Shown one piece after another: positions 1 to 10,375 of a DNA stretch of 64,000 nucleotides. Made by a program: the position numbers and the translations under genes. The stretch is from positions 4,340,001 through 4,404,000 of the forward strand of contig NC_135036.1 in the NCBI RefSeq assembly GCF_051020975.1. Direction: 5' to 3'. Below the pieces are notes generated by a model. That model saw nothing but the letters and a program-made list of their open reading frames with translations, was not told where the DNA came from and searched no databases. Within the stretch, counting starts at the first letter, position 1; each line of letters starts with the position of its first letter. This stretch comes from Osmia lignaria lignaria (Eukaryota > Arthropoda > Insecta > Hymenoptera > Megachilidae).

Positions 1-432
1 TTTCCTTAGAGCAATCTAGCGATACGGATGTACGTCGGTCAAAACTCACGAAACGTCACACAAGACTGCCTACGCGTTGGATTTCATCTTCCACGACTTC
101 CTCGCCACCTTGCGGTTACCCTGCGCGCTCTTCTTGCACATGACCTGATACACCACTAATTTCGTGATTACCCTCGCAACGAGCACGCTGACATAGGAAA
201 CTCGATGGGCCCTTTGTTTACCGATAAAGAAACACATGTTCCATAAGAGAAGACAAGTTTTCTCAGCCTTGTTATAAGAGCAAATGGTCATTTCAATAAA
301 TTCCTCGTCAATTTTAAAAACACTTTTTTTATCGTATTTGAAGATTTTTCTGAAATTATACAATGTCGATCGAAATGAACCTTTAGAGGACAGGTAAGTT
401 CTTCCTGATTTTATATACTTTTTATACATGTA

Positions 433-916
433 CAGTGATACCTCGATATACGTCCTGTTTGAACGTGACAAATTTTGCTTGGTACACGACATAAATTTTT
501 TTTGTGAATTTTGCGTCGTTTTTATATAATTATCTCGGAGGAAAAATTAAATTAATAATCAATTATATTCAGAGTTGATATATCATATAACAAAATATAA
601 CCATAAAACAGAAGGCAATGAAGTTTATTCCATTTAGTTTGTTAATTTTAGAATCATTAGGTTACATTTATATTTTACAAATTAATTATGTTAAATAAAC
701 TAGTGAATATTTTTTATAAACTTCTGGGAAATCGTTTAAATGCTGTTCATGATATAAACAGTGTTTAAATTATTTTACAACTTCATTAATGTAGGTATAA
801 TTATCAATAGGAGTTTTTTTTACATTACTTCTTATGGAAAAGGTTGATTTGGTATACGTCCTATTCGGTATAAGTCCAAACATCAGGAACGGATTAAAGT
901 CGTATACGTACCACTG
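433..916. mobile_element. Mariner/Tigger-like MITE with TA target site
   Basis: The left end reads CAGTGATACCTCGATATACG. The right end, read on the other strand, starts CAGTGGTACGTATACGACTT. Each end is flanked by TA (431-432 and 917-918), as expected of Tc1/mariner/pogo elements. The element is 484 bp with no convincing transposase, so it is probably non-autonomous. An antisense open frame (70-492) runs across the left end and matches nothing I recognise. Family assignment rests on the tips and the TA duplication only. Confidence 0.6.
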
Positions 917-1189
917 TATTAGAGTAGGATATCTACTATGAAAAATAACACATCCCCCTGGAGCCTAAAAATAGGCATCCTTTTCGGTACGGTAACAAAA
1001 ATAAAAATATTGCATAAATTATTAAATCGACACCTGATATGAACAATATTGACCGCTGGACTAAGGTAACTGTAAAAATTCGCTAGAAATTCTTATTTCT
1101 TAGAATTTTTATCAAATCATCTGAAAATTCTTCGAATAATAGGTCGAATAATTTTGTGTGCGCAAAGTAAAGTTCAGCTACATTTTGTT

Positions 1190-1590
1190 ACAGAGGATAT
1201 TGAAGAGCAAAAAATAAATTATTTACTTCAATAAGTTTTTATTTCGAATAAAAACTTATTCGAATAATTAAAGTAATAAATAATTAAAAGTTCAATTAGT
1301 TATTTGAAAATAACAGGAAAAATCAAATTTCATTTGAAATGAAAATGTCTTTAAATTGAAAATTATTCGCTATTTTCAAATAGTTTCATTCAAAATTTCT
1401 ATTGAAGAATCTATAAATAAATTTTCATTCAAAGGAACAATTGTCTCTGATTTTAAAATATTTTCATTTATTGAAAATATGAATCAGAAGATTACTTGGA
1501 ATAGTGCCCAAGATTTTTTATTTAATAGATTTGTATTATAGTTGCAACACACCATAACAAAAGTTACAATGTTGTCCATAACAGATGTCT
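1190..1590. repeat. Dispersed AT-rich repeat, copy 1 (second copy 46870-47210)
   Basis: This stretch aligns by eye with 46870-47210 in the same order. Shared words include CGAATAATTAAA, TAACAGGAAAAATCAAAT, GTCTTTAAATTGAAA, TCTATAAATAAATTTTCAT and TTGTATTATAGTTGCA. A 61-codon ORF lies inside (1356-1541) but is not conserved in the second copy, so I do not call a gene. The class is unknown; neither copy shows clear terminal repeats. Confidence 0.55.
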
Positions 1591-2743
1591 ATCAACAAAT
1601 GTACCATTTATGTGTAGCTAATCTGGAGAATAGCCATACAAAAATTCCATGGATAAAGAACGATAACAAATTCACAAGAAGGAAATTTTGTGAAAAAAAT
1701 ATTTTTGTTTTATATGTTTTTGCATATATTACCGTGTAATAAAATATTTAATATTCAATACCTAAAGAGTATCATTTTGTAAAACGTATTGTCATCTCGC
1801 ACGAAAACTATGAAAAGTATCCTAAGACTGAAAATACATCCCGCCTAAAAATAGATTTCCCGTCCTCTTAAAGTTAATTAACACATTCACAGTCGCTCCC
1901 GCAATATGTACCACGTATACTCTCCCTATTGTTCAAAATCCGACCATGCGATATCGCATGATCCATAGCCAAAATGGACCTATTCCTAATAAAAAAAAGA
2001 AATTATTAACTCCTCAAATCCAAATCTAAATTTTAACCAACTCTGTAATTTATCTTTTCAAGTAATAACTGCTTTTCGATTTTCCCATTCAGGTTTATTC
2101 TGCAAGGTATTAGTATGCAATTAGCTAGAGGATCACGGTGTATATCAGTGTCGCAAAGGAAGTGAAGATTTCTGTGAATGCATCTGCTTGCCATGCAGAA
2201 GCAGCACATCTTAGCCTCGGCATTCTCATTCTTCTCCTTATAGGCTGATGACGCCAGCAAAGGAAGTTGTAGCATTCCTTCTTGTAAAAATCCCGTTCCT
2301 GATGCATAATGCACTCGCAGAAATTTAAACGCGCGCCTTCGATTTGCATGTGTCCATATCGTTTAGTTTTCGTCGCTACCAGAAATAAAATCATGCAAAT
2401 GAAAACACCGACGTGTCTCTTTCTTGCTTTTTTTTATTCTTTTGCTTATAATCCAAAAGGTTTTAAAGGTTTTAATTTCGTAAGGTGAGAGGTATGCAGT
2501 AGTCTGAAGGAAGCGAGATGCGGTACACCACAAAAGTTTACTGCTCGTTAAACTGCAACTTACACTTTACACCTCAATGCATATTGCAAGCTTTATTGTT
2601 TTCACGTTTTATCCTGTCTACATCGCTCGTTTGTATGTGCGATTATTTCGAAAGTAAGTACCTATTGTATTCAAGAGATACATTGCAACAATGTTTTCTT
2701 AGAATTCAGAAACATTGGGGTGACTAGGTTGAGCCTTACGGCG
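1591..2743. other. Intergenic, no gene recognised
   Basis: Overlapping - strand ORFs of 93 and 89 codons (2033-2394) show no recognisable domain. A perfect 16-bp palindrome, CATGCGATATCGCATG, lies at 1945-1960. The stretch ends at the Transib-like insertion. Confidence 0.4.
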
Positions 2744-3459
2744 CACAGTGGTCTGTCTATTAGTAATCTAACGGGACAAAAGTAAAAAAACATGACCCCT
2801 CCGAAATGAATAAATGTTTGTTATATCAGAAACGATTGTGACAAAAATATTATAATAACATGGTATGTAACTTTATATGTATTTTATGAATGTAACAATG
2901 GTCAAAACAAATGCAAGCCGGTCGCTCAGTTACGGATTGTTAGAACTTATTTGTATCCGTTAAACGTTAAAGGAGCGCGATTGAATCACAGTTTCGGTTG
3001 TTAGTATTTTAAATAATGGATTATAGACGTACAGGTAAGTAGTAAATCAATCCTCAGCCATGAGTATCTTAATTTGCAACTGTCAGAAATAAAATATTGG
3101 CAAAAAAATCATGGAAGTTTTCAATAGTTTTTTTTGGAAAAGCTCTGTACATCCAGGAACCTGGTGGAACCTGAAACTATTTGTGCTGTTTTATTCTATT
3201 TGCTTTATAGAACAAATTTTGACCAGTTATAGATGCAAATATTTGCAACTCTGCATATCAATTTCTCACCTTTTAAAAAACCCCAAAATATGAATTTGGT
3301 TTTAAAACACCCTAAATGAGAAAGATGTGAAAGTTTTAAGTCTAATAAAATAATGTCGATGGTGATTTTAAAACAAATAATAAATATTTCGGCTTAATTA
3401 ATGGTTTACGTACAACCTGTGACTTTTGTCCCGCTAGATTGTCGAAACAGACCACTGTG
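2744..3459. mobile_element. Transib-like DNA transposon remnant, 716 bp
   Basis: The ends are inverted repeats of about 45 bp beginning CACAGTGGTCTGT. A 5-bp GC-rich target duplication, CGGCG, flanks them at 2739-2743 and 3460-3464. Five-bp duplications and CACARTG tips are known hallmarks of Transib, the superfamily related to RAG1. From the right end inward the order is CACAGTG, a 23-bp spacer, then ACAAAAGTC. On the left the spacer is 25 bp before ACAAAAGTA. The interior is far too short for a transposase of roughly 700 aa. A possible vestige is a start codon with six codons running into a GTAAGT donor near 3016-3034. Superfamily placement is from ends and duplication only. Confidence 0.75.
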
Positions 3460-3477
3460 CGGCGGTAGGGAAGAGGC

Positions 3478-3865
3478 GAATTTCAGGATTCTAAAATTCC
3501 AAAATTCTGAGCTTTCAAAATTTAAAAATTCTAAAATTTTGAAGCACTAAAATTCCAAAATTACAAGATTCCAAAGGTCTAAAATTCTAAAGTACTAAGA
3601 TTCCAAAATTCTAAAATTCTAAAGCACTAAAATTCCAAAATTCCAAAATTCTAATATTCTAAAATTCTAAAATTCTAAAATTCTAAAATTACAAGATTCC
3701 AAAGGTCTAAAATTCTAAAATTCTAAAATTACAAGATTCCAAAGGTCTAAAATTCTAAAGTACTAAGATTCCAAAATTGTAAAATTCTAAAGCACTAAAA
3801 TTCCAAAATTCCAAAATTCCAAAATTGTAAAATTCAAAAATTCTGAAATTCTACGACTGGAAAAT
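3478..3865. repeat. AT-rich minisatellite (TTCTAAAATTCC words)
   Basis: A run of imperfect 8-10 bp words alternates attcta-aaattc-caaaattc, with blocks such as acaagattccaaaggtctaa recurring several times. It starts just past the target duplication of the Transib-like element. Related arrays occur at 10376-11065, 23085-23275, 47640-47985, 48690-49095 and 50560-50785. Confidence 0.75.
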
Positions 3866-4407
3866 TCTAATATTCTATGTAACACTTAACACTATTAATA
3901 AAGCTAAGGAATCATTAAACTAAATGCAAAAAATGTCTTCTGTTATTAACATATTTTAAGATATAAAAATAATGTCGGATCATAAATATCTTCCCCTTTC
4001 TTAACGTTATTCTCACTCAATAAAGCACATTTACATCGACCACCCCGTACTCTAAATTACGCGAAATTTTGATCCCGTTAAATGCACGACAGCGAGTTAA
4101 AAATAAGCGGTACCGCGTTAATTTAATCTTAACGACGACAAACGTGACGATCTTCATTGCTAGCAAAATCCAGCCTCTGAACGAGGGAACGAGATCGTTA
4201 ACTTGAGCCGCCTGATAAGGAGATATTGCTCGAATATGTAAATATTTAAATATAAATTCGAACAAGTGAACAGTAAAATTATGATTAACGTAACATAAAA
4301 TCTCCTCTGGGACAACCGTAAAATTCATGAAAAATTTCAATTTTATCATCTTCCTTTTCTCAGAATGATCGTAGACGATCATGATTAATACATATAAATA
4401 CCTATAT

Positions 4408-4715
4408 CTGGACCCCAGAGCGAGAGTGTACAAAGTCGACTTTTTTGAAAAAAATTTTACATATTACATTTTACATTTTACATATTTTCTGTATCAAATT
4501 CGTTCTTCCTGATAGTAAAAATTATTATCTAATTTTAATTTTATAATTCATATTATTTTAATTTTCTAAATTCTACACTGTCCCTTCAAAAATTATTCTT
4601 TCAATATATGAAACACCTTCGTTTATAAATTATACGTAATTAATTATGTAAATTATATATTTTGTAAGTTTGGATCACAATTGACTCAGGCTCCGCAGTT
4701 CGAAAATTAACACCT
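4408..4715. mobile_element. Two abutting repeat fragments
   Basis: 4408-4530 matches the GGACCCC...AGAGTGTA end of the DNA transposon family seen at 21530-22441, 51013-51602 and 58482-59077. 4545-4713 matches the inner and right part of the TTAA MITE family, including TTTCTAAATT(C/T)TACACTGT and GACTCAGGCTCCGC, and ends near TTAA. The two are joined here much as they are at 21257-21437. Confidence 0.6.
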
Positions 4716-5130
4716 TGGCTCTGAGGCCCAGATATTCATAAATAACGCGGAAAATGCAGCATAAACGGAGAAAATGTTGAATTTCTTTCGCTATAAATAA
4801 CAGATACACTTCCTGTTCGCATTATCGACGATGATAGGAAGAACGTAGAAAGTGGGTTAATTCGCGACACGTGAAAACCATTAGCCTTCGAAACTAGGGT
4901 GGCTCCCCTAGTTCGCCATTTATGCTCCTCCACACTGTCACATGTTTCAGTTACGGGATAATCCGATCGAAATGGTGTTTACAATGTTAAACCGCTGCCC
5001 TGCATCTGTTGCAGGGGGCTTTAACGTGTATAATGCAGGGAGATAAAAAGCGAAAGTCAAGTTCATCGTCGAATACTACAATATTTGTTTAACACCAATT
5101 TATTTCATAATGAATGATGCAGATTTACTG

Positions 5131-5592
5131 TATAAAGAGAAAACTCTCGTTATATTGCCAAATGAGCAATTTAACGTTCACATAGATTTTAAAGCATACC
5201 AGTGTCATCCTTCTATCATCATAGTCTATAAAAATGATACTTTTCTATCTTCCCTTCCTCCTTCAAATGAGGACTTTTTTTTGCGCTTTTGATTTTTCAC
5301 GCCTAGGATTTACAACCGAAAAATCTGAAAAAATTCACAATCATAAAGAAACATATCTAGAATATTCTAGAATTTTTTCAGATTTTTTGAATGCCAATAA
5401 ATAGGGAAAAAAGGGGAAAAATCGTTTTTTCTATTTTACCCTCTAACTACCCTCCCGTTTTTTTTTATAAGCTATTAAATGGTGCATAACTCAATAAAAT
5501 CGGCTCAAGGGCACTTTTGACCATCTTATCCTGCTATACCCTTTTCCACTTCGACAACCCCGTCCGCGGCAATATAACGAGAGTTTACTGTA
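5131..5592. mobile_element. CTCTCGTTATATTGCC MITE, copy with internal insertion
   Basis: The left end contains ACTCTCGTTATATTGCC. The right end, GGCAATATAACGAGAGTTTACTGTA, is its inverted counterpart. Compared with the ~190-bp copy at 57152-57341, this one carries about 260 bp of extra sequence after 5275. That extra block contains the palindrome TCTAGAATATTCTAGA (5357-5372). The short ORF at 5110-5292 lies in the repeat and is not a gene. Confidence 0.65.
5357..5380. promoter_or_regulatory. Heat-shock-element-like inverted GAA/TTC array
   Basis: GAA at 5360-5362, TTC at 5365-5367 and GAA at 5370-5372 are spaced exactly 5 bp apart, followed by a degenerate TTT. This fits the heat-shock factor consensus of alternating nGAAn units. 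It lies in repeat DNA with no gene nearby, so function is doubtful. Confidence 0.3.
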
Positions 5593-5596
5593 TTAA

Positions 5597-5991
5597 AAAA
5601 ATTCTTAAACATAAACGAAATTTATCTAAATTTTCTCTTACATATTTTATAATTTAAAATCTAATATTAATTAACTAGATTGTTGATTATCAAGTGGACA
5701 ATTTTCAACAGAATTTGATAACATAAAATTATTACAAAATGCCACTTGTGATACATCAATTTAAACCTTAAAGTTTAATGAAAATGCCTATATGAATGCC
5801 TCATTAATATTCGTAATACTAATTGGCTGAGCGTCGGTTATAGCGAATAATAAATCGCCACCCTTTCACTATCATAATCTATGAAGATAATACGTTTCTA
5901 TCTCCCCTCCCCTTTTAAATAAGTGCTTGGACTTGACAAATTTTGCAATTCAATATCTCCGCCTGTGGCAATATAACGGAAGTCTACTGTA
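5597..5991. mobile_element. Repeat spacer plus truncated second CTCTCG MITE
   Basis: 5618-5860 is homologous to 57362-57620 and 8310-8435, sharing CTTGTGATACATCAATTT and AAAGTTTAATGAAAAT. It is followed by the right half of another CTCTCG-type MITE ending GGAAGTCTACTGTA at 5991. The same MITE-spacer-MITE order is found at 57152-57830, so this is a compound family of roughly 680 bp. Confidence 0.6.
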
Positions 5992-6889
5992 AATGGCGAA
6001 ATTGAGAACACTGGCAGAATTTAGCCATGTATACTTTAGCCTACTTTATTTTACAAAATAATGCTTCGGTATCAAATTTTTCTGAAGTCATTTCTAACTT
6101 CCTCTTTTTTATTTATCTGACTCCTCCTTCCATGTGTTGTTCTTTTTGTTTACATCGTCGTATTCGAAAGAATGCTGTTCGATCAAGATCGATTGGTACC
6201 TGTGTTGCACCGACTAAATGAAGTTCAATAAACTTCGCTGGACTTCGACTTCGCCGCTCGCTCGATCGTGCACGCCGACGCATAATTAAGCGATCGTGAA
6301 ATTAATTAAAAGTGATTCGCGGCGAGCAACGAGTCGCTTTTTCGTAACAGATGAAATTGAAGATGAAGTTTTCTGTTTAGTTTACAATAATTATGAGAAA
6401 TTGGTTTCTGTCGCGGCCAATGATAAATTTCATTTAACGGATGAATTATTACTCGGTAAGAACACGTATTTTCATTAATATTACGAACCACAAAGTGGCT
6501 ACGATCTCTGCTTCAATAATCATAAATTTCATTCAATATCCTTGTTGAACTTCATTTTAGTAGAGAAGTACGACTTCGCGTAATTTAAACGGTATCAGGT
6601 GTGCCTGAAAACATGATTTTAATTGACGAGGAAAAAGTTTCTATTTAAAACGAGTGAGCTGTAATTAATCACGGTACTTCAAAGGCTGCTACGCGGAAAC
6701 TTTCTTTTAATTAAGTTGCATCGAAGCACAAGCCTCGGATTCCACACGTTCAACATTTTTATTAAAAGGGTTACAAGTTTTAATTACTTGTACATTTGGA
6801 ATATAAATGCTCGAATAGGTAATTAGAAAAATTCTTTTAACACCTTGATTGCCTAAATTTTCATATAAAATCATTACTCATATTTTCAG

Positions 6890-7380
6890 AAATTGTCAAA
6901 ATAAAAAATAAAATTTTTTCGACATTTCAATTATTCCACTTTCTAGAACCGTTTAAAGTTAATCCTTTTAGTAAAAATAGATTTTTCATACAAATTTTTT
7001 GAAAACCCTAGGCTACATTGTGGATAATACATTATTATCTGTAAATCAAATAGAATTTTCCATTTTCGACATTCCAATTGTGATCGCTGATGGCGGCCAG
7101 CAGCCGATTTTCTTACACACGCGGTTTCAGATTTAACAAACAACTCTGTCATTTTGCGATATTTCTAGTTCAAAAAATTAAAGAATAAAGTCGAAAGTTG
7201 CATACTTTCCAACAAGATGGAAGTTTCACACTTACAGGAGAGGGCGCGATCGACAGAAAAAAGAATTTTTCTGAAACTTGCAGTATTTGAAGATGTCTCC
7301 AAATTGAATTTGGCAAAGCAGTAGCGCGCGGTTCTCAAGATTTTCCGAGAAAATTGCATGAAAATCGCTGTACTCCTTTA
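6890..7380. repeat. Dispersed repeat, copy 1 (inverted copy 60480-61150)
   Basis: Shared in inverted orientation with 60480-61150: a CCTAGGCTACATTGTGG-like core, the ATCGCTGATGGCGGCCAGC / GGATGCCATCGCCGG region and TTGCGATATTTCTAGTT. The - strand ORFs here (60-70 codons) are not conserved between copies. No terminal repeats were defined. Confidence 0.5.
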
Positions 7381-7417
7381 TAAACAGTTTGCGGTAAGGA
7401 ATGAACAACAATCCGAA

Positions 7418-7486
7418 TGGCGGATGGCGTAGGTAATCAGTAGGTTGCTGGTTCGAGTCCCGCTGTCGATATTTTTTTTTTTTTTT
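7418..7486 (+). tRNA. Truncated tRNA-like / Pol III unit
   Basis: A perfect B box, GGTTCGAGTCC, lies at 7450-7460. An A-box-like TGGCGTAGG lies at 7425-7433. A run of 15 T (7472-7486), which would stop RNA polymerase III, follows directly. The T arm pairs in 4 of 5 positions. The 3' acceptor strand TGTCGAT has no partner upstream, and the A-to-B distance of about 17 bp is too short for an anticodon arm. It is therefore a decayed tRNA or the head of a tRNA-derived SINE, not a working tRNA. Confidence 0.35.
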
Positions 7487-7739
7487 CTTTAATTGATACC
7501 TACCTCAATTTTTAGCCTAAAATTTATTAAATCTGCGCCAATGAACAATTACTTTTATGTTTTACACAGAAAATGCATGTTTTTTGTTTGTGGGCATTGG
7601 AAAAAAAATCGAACACACTCGTGATCAAATCAGTTCCTCTCCCCGTAAGCATCCCCATTTTCAATAATTTTTATCAATGAAATTTTCATCGACGATTCGT
7701 ATGTACCAAGTCCCTTTCTCCCTTACGAGCATCGTTTCT

Positions 7740-8310
7740 CCTCGTTTGCCTGTCGAGCTCGGTTTCTCGGTTAGATCATTGAGCACACGTCTGGTATGCG
7801 GGGACTTCTTACCCTGGATCTGGCTAGCAGCCTAATGGCCGGCCAAGGAGCAAAGCAGGAGGTTCGTAAGGATGTTCGTGAGCGTGAAACGGGCGGACGA
7901 GAAGAGAGGCAGCAGGGGATGGCCTTCAACTTACGGAGCCAAGGTTTGGTAGCCGACGGGGGCCTGCCATCAGGCAGGATACGCGTGCGGAAAGGAAGCA
8001 AAGCAAGAGCGTTCTGTCTCTTCGAACTTTGCTCGGCTCGCACAATAAGTATATACAAGATGCCGATGAAAGGACACCGCGAATTTATGATTGGCTGACA
8101 GGTGGCCGCAGTGGGTCCACACAGGGAACCAGTCTCTCGATTTTAAATCCGACTCCTTGCAACAGGATCGTTAAATATTCGCCTGTTCCGATGCGTTTCT
8201 GGTCAACCTACAGATTACAAGGATCAGCAGGAGTTAGGAAACGTTTGCTATCTTTCTCCTTTTTATTTTTCGCTCTATTTTCCATTTCGACTGTCCTCAT
8301 GCTCGATTAG
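7740..8310. other. GC-richer island, no gene assigned
   Basis: The base composition is clearly richer in G+C than the flanks, and overlapping ORFs exist on both strands (7771-8058 on -, 7796-8098 and 8029-8310 on +). None has a recognisable domain or a clean pair of splice sites. It could be a conserved non-coding block or exon material of a gene extending elsewhere. Confidence 0.3.
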
Positions 8311-9131
8311 AATAATTGTAAATATAACATAAAAATATTGCGAAATGCCACTTGTGATACATCAATTTGAAGCTTAAAGTTTAATGAAAATACCTATATA
8401 AATGCCTCGTTAATATTCTTAATACAAAATGGCTGAGAGTCAAGGTAAATATTCGAAAGTATCACTCCTGCTAAAAAGAAGCTGTAAATTTTTTTATCCC
8501 CCACGAGTTGAACAGTAACATATTTAATTCGTTTTGCTGACTGGGGGGATGAGCCCCCCAGACCTCCCCTAAATACTACACTAACTAATACCGATACCCA
8601 TTTTTAATATAAGGAAATAATAAATACAATTTACAAAGTAGCATAATGGCTGGTTATGTTGACGATTTTCTATTTCGTCGAGTTTTCATGCCATCTTCGA
8701 AGCTATTCAGCAATTTTATAATGAAGGATTGTCAAAATAGTTTGTATGTCTATTGTATTTTGAAAGAACAGAATATTTCTTTTAGAAATCTTGAAAAAAA
8801 GTTCGAAAGATCGACGAATAAAAATCTTTAAAAAAATATTTATTGACATTGTTTTTATTGATGCGCTGCCATAATAATATTAAATATGATGTTTTTTAAC
8901 TGTAAGAAACCACACAAAAAAAAAATCAACTCGATTCTGACAGGAGTGACACTTCCGAACATTTACCAGAGTCAATTATAGCGAATAAGGAATCGCCACC
9001 CTTTCACCATCATAGTTTATGAAAATGATAGGTTTCCATGTCCCCATCCCCTTTAAAAGAGAGCTTCGAAGTTTGATAAATTTTCCAATTCTCCAACACC
9101 CTCTGCGGCAATATAACGAAAATTTACTGTA
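8310..9131. mobile_element. Compound CTCTCG repeat, interrupted copy
   Basis: 8310-8443 and 8968-9131 are the two halves of the spacer-plus-right-MITE repeat also seen at 5597-5991 and 57341-57830. It ends GGCAATATAACGAAAATTTACTGTA. The join AGAGTCAA / TTATAGCG matches the uninterrupted copies, which shows that the sequence between is a later insertion. Confidence 0.65.
8444..8967. mobile_element. 524-bp TIR element with 8-bp target duplication
   Basis: The left end GGTAAATATTCGAAAGTATC and the inverted right end GGTAAATGTTCGGAAGTGTC match in 17 of these 20 positions and continue into CACTCCTG. They are flanked by the 8-bp duplication AGAGTCAA (8436-8443, 8968-8975). Eight-bp duplications occur in hAT, P and Merlin elements; the tips do not settle which. 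An internal 8-bp-stem hairpin, CTGGGGGG...CCCCCCAG, lies near 8540-8562. The 61-codon ORF at 8646-8831 has no known domain. Confidence 0.75.
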
Positions 9132-9152
9132 AAACAGAATAGCGAATGAAAA

Positions 9153-9632
9153 ATGGCGAATTGGATAAAGAAACTTGAAATACCATCACGAATGACTCAG
9201 TCAATTCTGCGTCCGGATAAAACGAAACGTTATATCAGTAACGATAAATTATTTCCAACATCAGACGAAGGGTATTCCCGTCCGAACGACTTCATCGGGA
9301 CGGAACGACTCCGTGCCGTGGAAGACACTAACGAAATGAAAAATGGTTTTTTAAACACGCCACGGAATTTTTCGCCTTCAATGCGTAGGAATTCTGCAAG
9401 ACCCGGCATTTGCATCTTTCCACAAGCAACAAGATTGTTCATCGTGGCTGCACATCACGACCTACGTACAGGACACCCTGGCACGTCAATGATTGCAAGC
9501 GACTTCCTGAAGGCTATTCACCGAACGAACAAGGAAAAAATCAAACAACCAGAGGACCCTTTTGAAATAACCTTGTTTTACGATACTTCCGTGACTGTAG
9601 GTTTCGTATTTTTCTCTGTTATTATTTTCTAG
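9153..9632 (+). CDS. Doubtful 159-codon ORF, unidentified
   Basis: An open frame begins about 20 bp after the repeat ends. Around residues 97-116 it reads AAHHDLRTGHPGTSMIASDF, which loosely resembles the HH...GHxG part of retrotransposon integrase zinc-binding regions, but no following CxxC is seen. Codon use is not persuasive. It may be a chance ORF or a transposon scrap. Confidence 0.15.
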   Translation: MANWIKKLEIPSRMTQSILRPDKTKRYISNDKLFPTSDEGYSRPNDFIGTERLRAVEDTNEMKNGFLNTPRNFSPSMRRNSARPGICIFPQATRLFIVAAHHDLRTGHPGTSMIASDFLKAIHRTNKEKIKQPEDPFEITLFYDTSVTVGFVFFSVIIF

Positions 9633-10123
9633 GAAACCGGAAGCTATAGAAAGTCGAAGAAATTATTAATTTATTTGACCATCAATTGTTTGCTTAGTCG
9701 TTAGATAAGCAAAATTTGAAATTTTTCATTACAGTTTTATCGGAAATTTGTAAATATTTCATTTAGAAATGTTTGAAGTGTTCCGTTAACTTTTCCTGAA
9801 TGAAAAGTTCCTGCTGAAACGAAACATTTGATTGGAAAAAGTGACACTTCCTGTAATGGGATACTCTAAGCAAAATATCTGATACAATATAAACTTTACG
9901 TATTCGTTATCTCGCCGTTTATCATGTTTTGCATATCACAGCCCACGTTGTAGGTATAAATTGGTACCGCGGTGATCACACGGGACCACCCGGGGCCTGT
10001 CTCGCAAACTGAAACAAAAAAATGAAAAGAAGAAACCTTCTCTCCCCCACGATTTCGTTAACGAATGCCTCCAAAACTTTTGTACACCTCCTAAATCATC
10101 TTCGATACGCAACCTCAGGCTTT
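9633..10123. other. Intergenic, nothing recognised
   Basis: AT-rich sequence with no repeat shared elsewhere in the window and no convincing ORF on either strand. Confidence 0.4.
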
Positions 10124-10311
10124 TTAATTCTTGAACAGCGGAGCCTGGGTCAATCGTGACTCAAACTTATCAAATATATTCAAGAATAATAACTTAAGTT
10201 AAATGTGTAATTTTTAAAGAAACAGTGCAAAATTTAGAAAATGAGAATAATATGAAACAGAAGATTAAATAAAAATGTTGGGGTTCTCTCCGTGGTCCGC
10301 CGTTCAAAGAT
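10124..10311. mobile_element. TTAA MITE family 1, copy
   Basis: It starts TTAATTCTTGAACAGCGGAG and ends TTCTCTCCGTGGTCCGCCGTTCAA. This is the same family as 63244-63439, which has intact TTAA at both ends. The right TTAA is lost here. Confidence 0.65.
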
Positions 10312-10375
10312 CTGAACAATGTATCCTCATTGGGATAACTAGGTGGAGAAGGTGGACCTGGTCTCTTCACCATTC

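Noticed and set aside
70..492. 140-codon - strand ORF
   Set aside because: It crosses the boundary of a MITE at 433 and has no recognised domain, so it is most likely a chance frame.
7771..8310. Overlapping ORFs of 93-100 codons on both strands
   Set aside because: No splice borders, domain or start context favours one; kept only as an unassigned GC-rich island.
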